Assembly (NCBI RefSeq): GCF_031624635.1
Contig: NZ_JAMQOQ010000003.1
Coordinates: 124,001 to 188,000 of the forward strand
Origin: Halogeometricum sp. S3BR5-2
GTDB lineage: Archaea; Halobacteriota; Halobacteria; Halobacteriales; Haloferacaceae
Length of the DNA: 64,000 nt
Direction: 5' to 3'
Shown: piece by piece, positions 17,662-26,430 of the stretch
Layout of the letters: every line of letters starts with the position of its first letter
Numbering within the stretch: the stretch's first letter is position 1
The notes under the pieces: model-generated
What the model saw: the letters and a program-made list of their open reading frames with translations, nothing else
The model's database searches: none
What the model was told of the DNA's origin: nothing
Position numbers and translations under genes: made by a program

Positions 17662-18144
17662 CGTCGGGTCCGCGCCCCGTCGGCGGTTCTTTTCTCGACG
17701 GTCGGTTCGCCTCGCAGGGAAACGGAAGGGACGCCGACGCGAGCGGTTCGACTCGGCGAGGGCGGCGCCAGCGCGGGCGTTCGTCGAACGAGAGACGAAC
17801 GGCGGAAACGCGGCGAAGCGAGCGTTACCGAGGAGATACCCACCATCGTCTTCGCCGTTATCGCCCGCGTATCGGGGGCGATAGCGGACTCCACGGCGGC
17901 GAGCGCCGTCGAGAGCGGTACCGTACCGATAACCGCGTATCGGCGTCCTGCGGCGGGCGGAGCCGCGAGTGACGAGGTCCTTAGTGGCCGGTTTCGGTCC
18001 CGTCAGCCGAGTCCTATCGAACTGTCGCAGCGACGAGAAAGAACTTCTGTTGGCTCTATCGGCCGTTATATCCCCCGAGAAGCCACCTAACAGACGTATA
18101 ACTATCCTTCAAAACTGGTGAATATACCGGGTAAGAACCAATCC
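17662..18144. other. Intergenic region without a recognised gene
   Basis: There are 483 bases between the sugar-importer ATPase and the secreted phosphoesterase. Short frames are open on both strands, but none has a family-like sequence or consistent codon bias. A TTCTTTTCTC run at about 17688 may terminate the importer transcript. The last 90 bases become AT-rich (GTTATATCC near 18065, AACTATCCTTCAAAA near 18100) and probably carry the promoter of the next gene. Confidence 0.4.
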
Positions 18145-20007
18145 ATGAGACGACTACGAGCGAACGGTTCCGGGGGAGACCCGTCGGGGCCGACAGCCAC
18201 GCGGCGTACGGTGCTGAAAGCCATCGGAGTCGGGGCGGGACTGGCGGGGTTCGGCGCTTCGACCGGTGTGGCCGCCGAGACGGAGGAGCCCTGGTCGGTC
18301 GTCGCCCTGCCCGACACGCAGTTCTACGCCGAGGATATGGCGAAGTATCCCGGTGAGATGACGCAGTGGATCGCCGACAATCACGCCGAAGACAAGGAGA
18401 ACATCGCCTTCGTGAGCCACGTCGGCGACATCGTCGAGAACGCCGACATCGTCGCCGAGTGGGAGCACATGGACGAAGCCATGTCGACGCTCGACGGCGT
18501 CGTTCCTTACTCGACGCTCCCCGGCAACCACGACTGGGAGGTGAACATGGAACGGAGTTCGTCGATCGCGAACTACAAGGAGTACTTCGGCGCGTCGAGA
18601 TACGAACGGAAAGAGTATTTCGGGGGCGCGGGCCCCACGAACGGCGACCCGAACCGCGACGACCTCAACACCTATCAGCTGTTCTCCGCGGGCGGATACG
18701 ACTTCCTCCACCTCGCTTTAGAGTGGGAACCGCCGGGAAGCGTCGACGACCCGTCGACGCCGCTCGGGTGGGCTCAGCAGGTGCTCGACGAGTACCCCGA
18801 CCGAGCGACCATCCTCACCACGCACTCGTACCTCCGCGACAACCCCACGGCTCGACTCGATAGAGTTCAAGAGAAGAAGGACGCAGACGGGAACAGAGAC
18901 GGAAACTCGGGTCAGACGGTGTGGGAAGAACTCGTCGCACCGAACTCGCAGGTGTTCATGGTGCTCTGCGGCCACTGGTACAAGTACTACGCCGAGGCCG
19001 ACCAGGTCTCGACGAACGAGGCCGGCGAGGAGGTGTACGAGATGCTGGCGAACTACCAAGCGCGGGAGGACGCTGGTCACGGACTGCTCCGTCAGATAAA
19101 GTTCCAACCCGGCGGGAGTGAGAGCGAGGGCGTCCCCGACCGCATCCAGATGCACACCTTCTCCCCGAGCACCGGGGAAGTCGAAACCGACGAGGACAGC
19201 GATTTCGGCTTCGACCTCGACTTCGACGCCCGCTTCGGAGGCGAGTCCGAGACGGTACCAGAAGCCTCGTTCCAGCAGGGAGTCGACGGCTACGGCGGCA
19301 CGGTCGACACCACGCTCTACGAGTCCGACCCGATGACGGCGTACGGCGACAGCGAAACGATGGTCGTCGACACTCGGGAACCGCAGGACTCGGAGAACGC
19401 CGCGCAGGCGCTCCTCCGGTTCGACGACGTCGTCGGCGACGCCGACGGGCAGATACCGCCGGGATCGACCGTCGACAGCGCGACACTGACACTCGAATGC
19501 GTGAACGACGGCGACGGAGCGGCGCTTCACCGGATGCGCACCGGATGGGACGACGGCGATACGTGGGACTCCGTCGGCGGCGGCGTCCGAACGGACGACT
19601 CCGACGCCGCGTCCACGCCCGACGCCGAGACCGGCGCCGTCGACGCCGGGACAGTCCCCGTCGACGTCACACAGAGCGTGCAGGCGTGGGTCGACGGCGA
19701 CCGGAACCTCGGGTGGGTGTTCGAACCCGCCGGGGGAGACGGCTGCGACTTCGAGACGGCCGAGAGCGGAAACCCGCCCCGCCTCACCGTCCGCTACACC
19801 GCCTCGGACGGCACCGGGGGTGGCCCCGTGACCGGCGACGCCGACGGCGACGGCGACGTGGACGAGGAGGACGTCGAGGCCATCCAGCGGTCGGTGGCGG
19901 GCGAGGACGTCGATATCGATTCGGAGGCCGCGGACGTCGACGGCGACGGCGACGTGGACATCGGCGATGCGATCGGTGCGAGAAATATCAGCGAGGAAAA
20001 CCAATGA
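18145..20007 (+). CDS. Secreted metallophosphoesterase with DNRLRE-type domain and C-terminal dockerin
   Basis: A 620-residue Tat-exported protein (signal at TRRTVLKAIG, about residues 18-48). Residues about 50-330 form a calcineurin-like metallophosphoesterase with the metal-binding blocks ALPDTQFY, HVGDIVEN, LPGNHDWE and a late GHWYKYY. Residues about 370-552 read like a DNRLRE beta-sandwich. The last about 55 residues hold two Asp-rich calcium loops, GDADGDGDVDEED and DVDGDGDVDIGD, separated by a helix: a type I dockerin. The stop overlaps the ATG of the next gene (ATGA). That gene encodes a cohesin-like domain, so the pair may assemble on the cell surface. It probably hydrolyses phosphate esters outside the cell; the substrate is unknown. 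Confidence 0.88.
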   Translation: MRRLRANGSGGDPSGPTATRRTVLKAIGVGAGLAGFGASTGVAAETEEPWSVVALPDTQFYAEDMAKYPGEMTQWIADNHAEDKENIAFVSHVGDIVENADIVAEWEHMDEAMSTLDGVVPYSTLPGNHDWEVNMERSSSIANYKEYFGASRYERKEYFGGAGPTNGDPNRDDLNTYQLFSAGGYDFLHLALEWEPPGSVDDPSTPLGWAQQVLDEYPDRATILTTHSYLRDNPTARLDRVQEKKDADGNRDGNSGQTVWEELVAPNSQVFMVLCGHWYKYYAEADQVSTNEAGEEVYEMLANYQAREDAGHGLLRQIKFQPGGSESEGVPDRIQMHTFSPSTGEVETDEDSDFGFDLDFDARFGGESETVPEASFQQGVDGYGGTVDTTLYESDPMTAYGDSETMVVDTREPQDSENAAQALLRFDDVVGDADGQIPPGSTVDSATLTLECVNDGDGAALHRMRTGWDDGDTWDSVGGGVRTDDSDAASTPDAETGAVDAGTVPVDVTQSVQAWVDGDRNLGWVFEPAGGDGCDFETAESGNPPRLTVRYTASDGTGGGPVTGDADGDGDVDEEDVEAIQRSVAGEDVDIDSEAADVDGDGDVDIGDAIGARNISEENQ

Positions 20008-21557
20008 GCGAGCGAATCAACGTGTTGGCCGTCTGCGCCCTGCTGATGGTGGTCGCCATCATCCCGGTTGGAGCGGCGACGATAACGCAGTCGACGACGA
20101 CGGCGGCGACGATAAGTATCGGCGACGAGGCGACGGCGGCGCCGGACGGAGCGATAACCGCGGAACCGGGTGAAACCCTCACGCTGAGCGTGTGGGCGAA
20201 CGCGTCGGCGGTGAGCGGGTACCAGACCAGGCTCGCGTTCGACCCCGACGTCGTGCAGGTCGAAGAGGTAGCGGGAAGCGACGACTTCGTCGCACCCGTC
20301 TCGAACATCGACAACGATGGCGGCAGCGTCACGTTCAACCAGATCCGCGACTCGGACGGGGACGACCCCGTTCTGGCCGAAGTAACGCTGACGGTGGTCG
20401 GCGAGGCCGGCGGGAGCACCTTGCTCTCGTTCGACCGGTCGGACGCGGAGACGAAGTTCGCCACCGACGGCGGGCAGACGTTCGTCCCGCAGACGTACCG
20501 CGACGCGACCGTGAGCGTCGAGGACGCGCCGACGGAGACAGAAACGGACACCGAGACGCCTGCACCGACGGAAACGGAAACGATTACCGAGACACCGACG
20601 CCGACGGAGACGGAAACGGCTACCGAGACGCCGGCGCCAACAGAGACGGAAACGGTCACCGAAACGCCTGCACCGACAGAAACGGAAACGGCTACCGAAA
20701 CGCCTGCGCCGCCGACGGAGACCGAGCAACCGCCCACGACGGAGGAGCCCACGACCACCGAGCAGCCCACGACCGCACAGCCGACGACCGAACAACCGAC
20801 GACCACGACCGAAGAACAGACCACGACTACTGAAGAGCAAACAACGACCGAAGAACAAACCACGACCGAAGAACAGACGACCACTGAGGAGCAGACCACG
20901 ACCACCGAACAGTCCACCGAGACCGAGACCGAATCGTCGTCCGACAGTAACGACGAGAACGACGCAAACGACGCAAACGACGCGAGCGACGACGACGATG
21001 ACGACGACAGCGGAAGCAGCAGTAGCGGTGGCGGCGGTGGCTACTCTGCGCCCGCCGAACCCTCGCTCGCCATCGAGTCGGTGCGGCTCAACGCGACGAA
21101 CGGAAGCGTCGGCACGTCGGTGACGGTTTCGGCCGTCGTCGAGAACACCGGCGACGCCGACGGCGAGATGGACCTCCGACTCGGCGTCGACGGCAACGAG
21201 ACGGGCGACGAACGGACCGTCGAAGTCGAGGCCGGAGAGACGCAAACGGTCGACTTCTCGGTCGGATTCGACGCTCCGGGGACGTACGCCCTCGCGGTCA
21301 ACGGCGTCGCGGCCGGCACCGTGACCGTCACGGCGGACGCGTCGAGCGAGACGGCGACCGAGACGTCGACGGTCGAGGCGGCGACCACGCAGTCCGCGGC
21401 GTCGACTACCGAGACGGCGACGGTGACCCCGTCCGCGGAGCCGACGGAACCCGCGACCACGACCGGCGGGAGCACCCCCGGATTCGGGTTCGTGGTCACG
21501 CTCGTGGCCATGACTCTGCTGGTCGGGTGGCGCGCGGTCGGCCGCGACGAGCGGTAG
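20004..21557 (+). CDS. Surface-anchored protein with cohesin-like domain, Thr-rich stalk, CARDB-like domain and PGF-CTERM-like tail
   Basis: A 517-residue protein. A Sec-type signal covers residues 1-24. A cohesin-like beta-sandwich follows (about 35-175; AEPGETLTLSVWANAS, GYQTRLAFDPDVVQV, TLTVVGEAGGSTLLSF). Next come a long Thr/Glu/Pro stalk (176-310) likely to be glycosylated, a run of Asp and Asn, a Gly/Ser spacer, and a CARDB-like domain (about 352-442). The C-terminus has TPGFGFVVTLVAM then a basic RAVGRDER, the pattern of PGF-CTERM tails that archaeosortase A removes before lipid attachment. It starts within the stop of the dockerin-bearing phosphoesterase, so the two are made together. 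The likely role is to hold that enzyme at the surface. Confidence 0.85.
   Translation: MSERINVLAVCALLMVVAIIPVGAATITQSTTTAATISIGDEATAAPDGAITAEPGETLTLSVWANASAVSGYQTRLAFDPDVVQVEEVAGSDDFVAPVSNIDNDGGSVTFNQIRDSDGDDPVLAEVTLTVVGEAGGSTLLSFDRSDAETKFATDGGQTFVPQTYRDATVSVEDAPTETETDTETPAPTETETITETPTPTETETATETPAPTETETVTETPAPTETETATETPAPPTETEQPPTTEEPTTTEQPTTAQPTTEQPTTTTEEQTTTTEEQTTTEEQTTTEEQTTTEEQTTTTEQSTETETESSSDSNDENDANDANDASDDDDDDDSGSSSSGGGGGYSAPAEPSLAIESVRLNATNGSVGTSVTVSAVVENTGDADGEMDLRLGVDGNETGDERTVEVEAGETQTVDFSVGFDAPGTYALAVNGVAAGTVTVTADASSETATETSTVEAATTQSAASTTETATVTPSAEPTEPATTTGGSTPGFGFVVTLVAMTLLVGWRAVGRDER
20532..20711 (+). repeat. Five imperfect 36-base tandem repeats in the Thr-rich stalk
   Basis: Five consecutive 12-codon units encode TETETxTETPxP, with x being D, I, A, V or A. 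Base differences between units are mostly synonymous, so the repeat is old or under protein-level selection. A second, shorter periodic section (TTEEQ-like units, about 20808-20900) follows. Such repeats change in number by slippage and would alter stalk length. Confidence 0.85.
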
Positions 21558-21669
21558 ACGCGCGTTCTACGCCCCGCTTCGCTACTCCCTATTCTCCCCG
21601 CCGCGTCTCGCGGTTACCGTCCGACGAGCGTTGTTTGGGGACGCCTAAGAATCGAAGCGACTATGTGTC

Positions 21670-21685
21670 TTTAGGGTAGCCTAAA
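21670..21685. promoter_or_regulatory. Iron-type operator (DtxR/SirR-like inverted repeat)
   Basis: TTTAGG-GTAG-CCTAAA is a perfect 6-base inverted repeat just 3 bases before the ATG of the siderophore-binding lipoprotein. It matches the core of DtxR/IdeR-family operators (TTAGG...CCTAA), which haloarchaeal SirR/Idr regulators use for iron-uptake genes. A half-site, GCCTAAGAA, lies about 25 bases further upstream. Binding would repress the gene when iron is plentiful. Confidence 0.65.
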
Positions 21686-21688
21686 TCC

Positions 21689-22945
21689 ATGCGCGAAGAA
21701 CCGACCGGTCGAGACGGTCCGACGAGGCGGCGCTACCTCCGCCTCGGCGGTGCGGTCGTCGGCGGGTCACTGCTGGCGGGATGTACGGGCGGAAACGACG
21801 CGGGGTCGACGGCGGCGTCGGCGACGGACACCGCGACGACGGCGGAGACGGAAGCCGATTCGGAGGCGAGCGAGGGCGAGAGCGAAACCGAATCGACCGC
21901 GGCGGGCGAGTCCTACTCGGTGTCGATGGCGCCGATGGGCGAAGTCGCGTTCGATGCGGTCCCCGAGACTGTTTTCACTCGTCTGACGCATCTGGCCGGG
22001 ATGGCGTTCGCGCTCGGCCGCGGGAACAGCGTGAACGCGATGCACGCGCCGAACTACTACGACGGCGTGTGGAACCAGTTCACCCCGCGACTCGACGGCG
22101 TCGAACTCGACTGGAGCGGGCTGTACTCCTCGTGGACGCCGAGCAAGGAGAAGCTGTACGAGTTGGACTCCGACGTCCACCTGGCGGACCCCGCGAGCGT
22201 CTTCGCGGAGGACAACTGGGGGATGGACGACATCGAGGAGATAGCCGAGAACGTGGCTCCGTGGTTCGGGAACGCCTACAGCGCCCGGCACCAAGAACCG
22301 CCGGAGGAGTGGGCCGACCGCTACGAGTACTACGGGCTCTGGGAGATGTTCGAGAGGGTGGCGCAGGTCTTCGACGCGGGGCCGCAGTACGACGCGCTGG
22401 CGGAGGTGCACGCGGGGTTGCTCGACACTATCGAGTCTGACCTCCCCCCCGAGGGCGAACGGCCGTCGGTCGTGATGGCAATGCCGAACGACTTCGAGCA
22501 GATATACGTGTACAAGGTGACGAACCCGGGACTGCTCACGGCGCACACCCGGCCGCTGAAACCCGTCGAGGCGCTCGGCGACGGCGTCTCCTCCGGCGAC
22601 GCCATCGACATCGAGGGGCTGTTGGAGGCCGACCCGGACGTCATCCTCGGCAACGGCGGGATGGCTCCCGGCACCGACATGGCGGAAGTGCGTCAGAACC
22701 TCGAAGACGACCCCGTCGCGGGTCAGCTCTCGGCGGTGCAGAACGGTCGCGTGTACGCCCAAGCGGCGCGCTACCAGGGGCCGATACTCAACCTCTTCCA
22801 GTTGGAGATGACGGCCAAACAGCTGTACCCCGACCGATTCGGCGAGTGGCCGACGTACACCGAGGGGCCGTACCCCGAACTCCCCGAGGACGAGCGGTTG
22901 TTCGACCGCCAGCGGGTCGCCGACGCCGTCAACGGCGAGGTCTGA
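21689..22945 (+). CDS. Iron-siderophore ABC transporter substrate-binding lipoprotein
   Basis: A 418-residue exported binding protein. The signal has RRRYLRLGG and a lipobox ending LLAGC (about residue 30), followed by a low-complexity Thr/Glu/Ser linker of about 45 residues, so it is lipid-anchored outside the membrane. The mature part is a type III (FecB/FepB-like) periplasmic-binding fold: an opening strand, a long spacer helix, then LLEADPDVILGNGGMAPG and NGRVYAQAARYQGP, which are family markers for ferric-siderophore receptors. No permease or ATPase is adjacent, so it must share them with another locus. The iron-type palindrome at its start supports iron-responsive control. Confidence 0.85.
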   Translation: MREEPTGRDGPTRRRYLRLGGAVVGGSLLAGCTGGNDAGSTAASATDTATTAETEADSEASEGESETESTAAGESYSVSMAPMGEVAFDAVPETVFTRLTHLAGMAFALGRGNSVNAMHAPNYYDGVWNQFTPRLDGVELDWSGLYSSWTPSKEKLYELDSDVHLADPASVFAEDNWGMDDIEEIAENVAPWFGNAYSARHQEPPEEWADRYEYYGLWEMFERVAQVFDAGPQYDALAEVHAGLLDTIESDLPPEGERPSVVMAMPNDFEQIYVYKVTNPGLLTAHTRPLKPVEALGDGVSSGDAIDIEGLLEADPDVILGNGGMAPGTDMAEVRQNLEDDPVAGQLSAVQNGRVYAQAARYQGPILNLFQLEMTAKQLYPDRFGEWPTYTEGPYPELPEDERLFDRQRVADAVNGEV

Positions 22946-23211
22946 GACGCCGCGTTCGGTCGGGTGCCTACCGCGGGTCGCATCCTCCGGCCGCCGTCAC
23001 CTCGGACGGGAGGAGACTGGTGAGGGGATACCGCCGGAACGACCGGTGGGCGAAGAAGAAGAGAAGAGGGGAAACGCCGAAAGACGCCCGAGTACCGCTA
23101 ACGGTCGAAAGCTACAGGTTGTTGGGCGTCGAACGCCGAGTCACGAGAACCGGCGGGCGGTCGCGCGAGTCGACGCCCCGCGCCGCCGGTGCGACGACGC
23201 CCGCGACCACC

Positions 23212-23655
23212 ATGTACGAGGACATACTGATACCATACGACGGGAGCGAAGAGGCGAAGATGGCGGCGAGACACGGAATCGAACTCGCGGCGAAACTGGG
23301 GGCGGCGGTCCACGGTCTCTACGTCATCGACCTCCCCGGCGTCCCCCGAGCGCTCTCGCTCCGGGACGACGAGGAACAGCTTCGAGCCGAGTACGAGGAG
23401 TACGGCGAGAAGGTGCTTGACGACCTGTGCGGCATCGCCTCCGAACACGGCGTCGACTGCGAGACGTCGATGCGGAGCGGGTCGGTCAGCGAGCGCATCG
23501 TCGACTTCGCCGACGAGGAGGGGATGGACGCCATCGTGATGGGGTCGGCCTACCGCGGGAAGATCGGCACCCTCCTCGGCGGAACGACGGACAAGGTGGT
23601 GCGGACCGCGACGGTTCCGGTCATCACCGAGCGGATGAAGGCCGACGAACTGTAG
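23212..23655 (+). CDS. Universal stress protein, single UspA domain
   Basis: A 147-residue UspA-family protein starting MYEDILIPYDGSEEA, with the conserved Asp of the ATP-binding fold in YDGS. The nucleotide loop near the end (VMGSAYRGKIGTLLGGTTDKVVR) corresponds to the GxxGxxxxxxGS/T signature, with the Ser replaced by Thr-Thr. It probably binds ATP and acts in stress signalling, partner unknown. The upstream frame stays open for 122 codons, but this ATG gives the canonical N-terminus. The 267 bases before it hold no other gene that I can see. Confidence 0.9.
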   Translation: MYEDILIPYDGSEEAKMAARHGIELAAKLGAAVHGLYVIDLPGVPRALSLRDDEEQLRAEYEEYGEKVLDDLCGIASEHGVDCETSMRSGSVSERIVDFADEEGMDAIVMGSAYRGKIGTLLGGTTDKVVRTATVPVITERMKADEL

Positions 23656-23691
23656 CCGAAGCGTCGTCGGGACGCTCGGACGCGATTCGGT

Positions 23692-23943
23692 TCAGTCGTC
23701 GAGGAGGTACGTCTCGCGGAAGTAGATAATCAGGCTCGCGCCGAGAAAGCAGAACGCCGCCGCCCGCAGGTCGCCGCTCGACATCAGCGCCAAGGCGGCG
23801 GCGAACAGGAGGACGACGAGCGCGGCCGCGGCGGTCGGCAGGAGTTCCGGCATCGTCTCGAACTCGTCGTCCCGCCACTTGTAGACGGGGTACTCCTCGC
23901 AGAGGTGACCGACCGTGTCGGGTCGGTCGTACTCGGACCGTGA
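23692..23943 (-). CDS. Small membrane protein, no standard start codon
   Basis: This 83-codon minus-strand frame reads ...SEYDRPDTVGHLCEEYPVYKW..., then two hydrophobic stretches (LLPTAAAALVVLLFAAALAL and LRAAAFCFLGASLIIYF) and ends RETYLLDD. Its composition is that of a real haloarchaeal small membrane protein. There is no ATG, GTG or TTG in frame before the internal ATG at 23851-23853. An in-frame stop (TAG) lies only six codons above the SRSEYDR region. Either translation starts at the internal ATG (53 residues, losing the charged N-terminal part), or a start codon was lost by mutation, or a rare start is used. It faces the UspA gene tail-to-tail. Confidence 0.5.
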   Translation of the reverse strand, partial: SRSEYDRPDTVGHLCEEYPVYKWRDDEFETMPELLPTAAAALVVLLFAAALALMSSGDLRAAAFCFLGASLIIYFRETYLLDD

Positions 23944-24117
23944 GCGGGATTCACCGAGTAGCTAGCTCGCGAGCGATACGCTCGGTGATACCGGAGCGTC
24001 GGTCGGCGGGAGTTCGCCGGGTAGGAGCGGAGCAGGAGCGAACACGAGGACCGGGGGGAGGAGACGAGCGCGTGGGACCGGGAGGGAAGACCGCGGACGG
24101 GAACCGGCGGGTCGAAC

Positions 24118-25914
24118 TCAGTCCGACCCTTCGGCGTCTCTGTTCCCTTGGACGTCGGTGACGACGTCCTGGCGGGAGGTCTCCACGTCGAACTCGTCGC
24201 CGTCGGTCATGTCCTCGATGCGCTCGGCGAACTGCTCGGACTGGAGCAGTTCGTACTCGTGGTCCAACCCGAGATACACCGTGTAGCACATCAGCACGAG
24301 GATGACGGCGAACGGGAAGCCCGTGGCGATGGCGGCCGTCTGCAGGGCGTTGAGGCCGCCGCCCCACAGCAGCAGCGCCGCGACGCCGCCCTCGGTGACC
24401 GCCCAGAAGATGCGCTGGATCTTCGGCACGTCGTGCTTGCCGCCGGAAGTCAGGTGGTCGACGACCAGCGACCCCGAATCCGAGGAGGTGACGAAGAACG
24501 TGATGACGAGAAGCGTCGCCAGCAGTCCCGAGATGGCGCCGAGCGGGAACTGGTTGAGCATGCCGAACATGGCGAACGTCTGCCCCGACTCGTTGTAGAT
24601 GGCCATCGCGGCGCCGTTGCCCTGCAGGGAGTTGAACAGCGCGCTCCCGCCGAACGCCGAGAGCCAGATGGTCGAGAACAGCGACGGCAGCACCAGCACG
24701 CCGACGACGAACTCCCTGACCGTCCGTCCCTTCGAGATGCGCGCGATGAACATGCCGACGAACGGCGACCACGCGATCCACCACGCCCAGTAGAACACCG
24801 TCCACGCGGAGACGGTCTCGCTACCCGGGCCCATCGTTCCCGTGAAGAACGACAGCGCGGGGAGGTTGCTGAAGTAGGTGCCGAGCCCCTGCATCCACGC
24901 GCTGAAGATGAACACGCTGGGCCCGACGAGAATCATGAATCCGAGCAGGGCGAACATCACGTAGAGGTTCACCGTGCTGAGTTTCTTCACGCCCCCGTCG
25001 AGGCCGGCCGCGACGGACAGCGTCGCGATGGCGGTGATGCCGGCGATGAGGAGTATCTGTGGAACGGTACCCACCGGAACGTTGACGAGCCCCAAGATGT
25101 CGCCGAAGACGTACGAGAGGCCGCTGTTGACCTGACTGACGCCGAGACCGAGCGACGTCGAGAGACCGAACAGCGTAGCGAAGACGGTCACGAGGTCGAT
25201 GAAGTGACCGATGGGACCGTAGATACGGTCGCCGAGCAGCGGCCAGAAGATAGAGCGGAACGTGAGCGGGAGTCCGCGGTTGAACGAGAAGAACGCCAAT
25301 CCGAGGCCGACGAGGCCGTAGATGGCCCAGGGATGAAAGCCCCAGTGGAAGAACGTCTGCGCGAGGGCAGCGGCCCCCGCGCCGCCGCTACCCGACTGGG
25401 CGTCGAAGAAGCCCGGGACGTTGGAGAAGTAGTAGAGCGGTTCGGAGACGCTGTAGAACATGAGCCCGATACCCATGCCGGCGCTGAACAGCATCGCCAT
25501 CCAGGAGAAGTCGCTGAACTCCTTTTCGGCCTCGACGCCGCCGAGGCGAATCGTCCCGTACTTGCTGAACGCGAAGTACGCGAGCGTCACGATGAAGATG
25601 TTCACCGCGAGGAGGAAGAACCACCCGAAAGTGCCCTCGAAGAAGCCTCGGATGGCGCCGTACGCCCCGGCCGCCGTCATCAGCGTTCCGTCGGCGGTCG
25701 TCAACCCGACGACCGACGCGAAGTTCTGGAAGAACACCGTCAGTACGACGAACGTCGCGATGATGACCAACGCGACCGGGAACACGACGGGATGAACGTC
25801 GAACCCGAATTTTTGGATGTTCGTGTCTCCCGGTTCGCGATCCGATTCCGGGTGGAACAGTTCGACCTGAAGGCCGTCGGACATCTCGCCAGTTGAGTCG
25901 TCGCTACTCGCCAT
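24118..25914 (-). CDS. BCCT-family compatible-solute transporter
   Basis: A 598-residue secondary transporter of the betaine/carnitine/choline family with twelve predicted helices. The substrate loop in helix 3 reads SAGMGIGLMFYSVSEPLYYF, the Gly-Met-Gly-Ile-Gly form typical of glycine-betaine carriers. The family's Trp-rich helix reads WTVFYWAWWIAWSPFVGMF, and FFVTSSDSGSLV marks helix 10-11. The N-terminal about 50 residues and the last 40 are acidic cytoplasmic extensions that in BetP-like proteins sense osmotic stress. It imports betaine or a similar solute with Na+ or H+. It is divergent from a long gene-free region holding its promoter. Confidence 0.93.
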   Translation of the reverse strand: MASSDDSTGEMSDGLQVELFHPESDREPGDTNIQKFGFDVHPVVFPVALVIIATFVVLTVFFQNFASVVGLTTADGTLMTAAGAYGAIRGFFEGTFGWFFLLAVNIFIVTLAYFAFSKYGTIRLGGVEAEKEFSDFSWMAMLFSAGMGIGLMFYSVSEPLYYFSNVPGFFDAQSGSGGAGAAALAQTFFHWGFHPWAIYGLVGLGLAFFSFNRGLPLTFRSIFWPLLGDRIYGPIGHFIDLVTVFATLFGLSTSLGLGVSQVNSGLSYVFGDILGLVNVPVGTVPQILLIAGITAIATLSVAAGLDGGVKKLSTVNLYVMFALLGFMILVGPSVFIFSAWMQGLGTYFSNLPALSFFTGTMGPGSETVSAWTVFYWAWWIAWSPFVGMFIARISKGRTVREFVVGVLVLPSLFSTIWLSAFGGSALFNSLQGNGAAMAIYNESGQTFAMFGMLNQFPLGAISGLLATLLVITFFVTSSDSGSLVVDHLTSGGKHDVPKIQRIFWAVTEGGVAALLLWGGGLNALQTAAIATGFPFAVILVLMCYTVYLGLDHEYELLQSEQFAERIEDMTDGDEFDVETSRQDVVTDVQGNRDAEGSD

Positions 25915-26430
25915 GCGGTACCCTCTCCGTCCGGTATCGTCCGTGTTCGCGTACGTTCATGTTCTGGTTTCCGGCGCTGCAAAGCGGTTGTCGCCCGATG
26001 GTCGGCGTCGGTGGACCGGTCCACCCACCGTATCCGTCGTTGCTACCCTGTGAATTCATGCATCGTAACCCAGCGTTATATGAGATTGGGCCACTCCGAC
26101 CGATCGGATGGCAGTCCCAGTTCGTGCTATCCTCAGCCACGGTTGTTCGACCCACGACTCATGATACCACACTTACGGATAAAGATGCACGTTGACTTGC
26201 TGTGATATTTTTAACCCGAACGTGTACCTCCGAGGCGTTCGAGCGTTCGATTCACCGGCGAACACCGCGCCCGGAGTCGCCGCGTCCCGCCCGTCGCGAC
26301 CGACGAGGCGGCGAGCGAGTATCGGTGCGGAAGAACAGAACACCGCTCGCGGGTGCGAGAGGCGAAGACGGGTCGCGGACGCCCCGTCGGTCGGTCCCGG
26401 CACCTCGCGCCGAACGCCGAGCGGGCGCCC
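25915..26430. other. Intergenic region upstream of the BCCT gene
   Basis: There are 516 bases with no convincing gene. The section about 26040-26220 is markedly AT-rich and contains GATATTTTTAACCC near 26203, which looks like a TATA element on the plus strand but precedes no gene I can recognise. The rest is G+C-rich, and the open frames there have no coding character. Confidence 0.35.

Noticed and set aside
17478-17894. A 138-residue minus-strand frame after the sugar-importer ATPase
   Set aside because: Most of it is antisense to the ATPase C-terminus, and the rest lacks coding bias.
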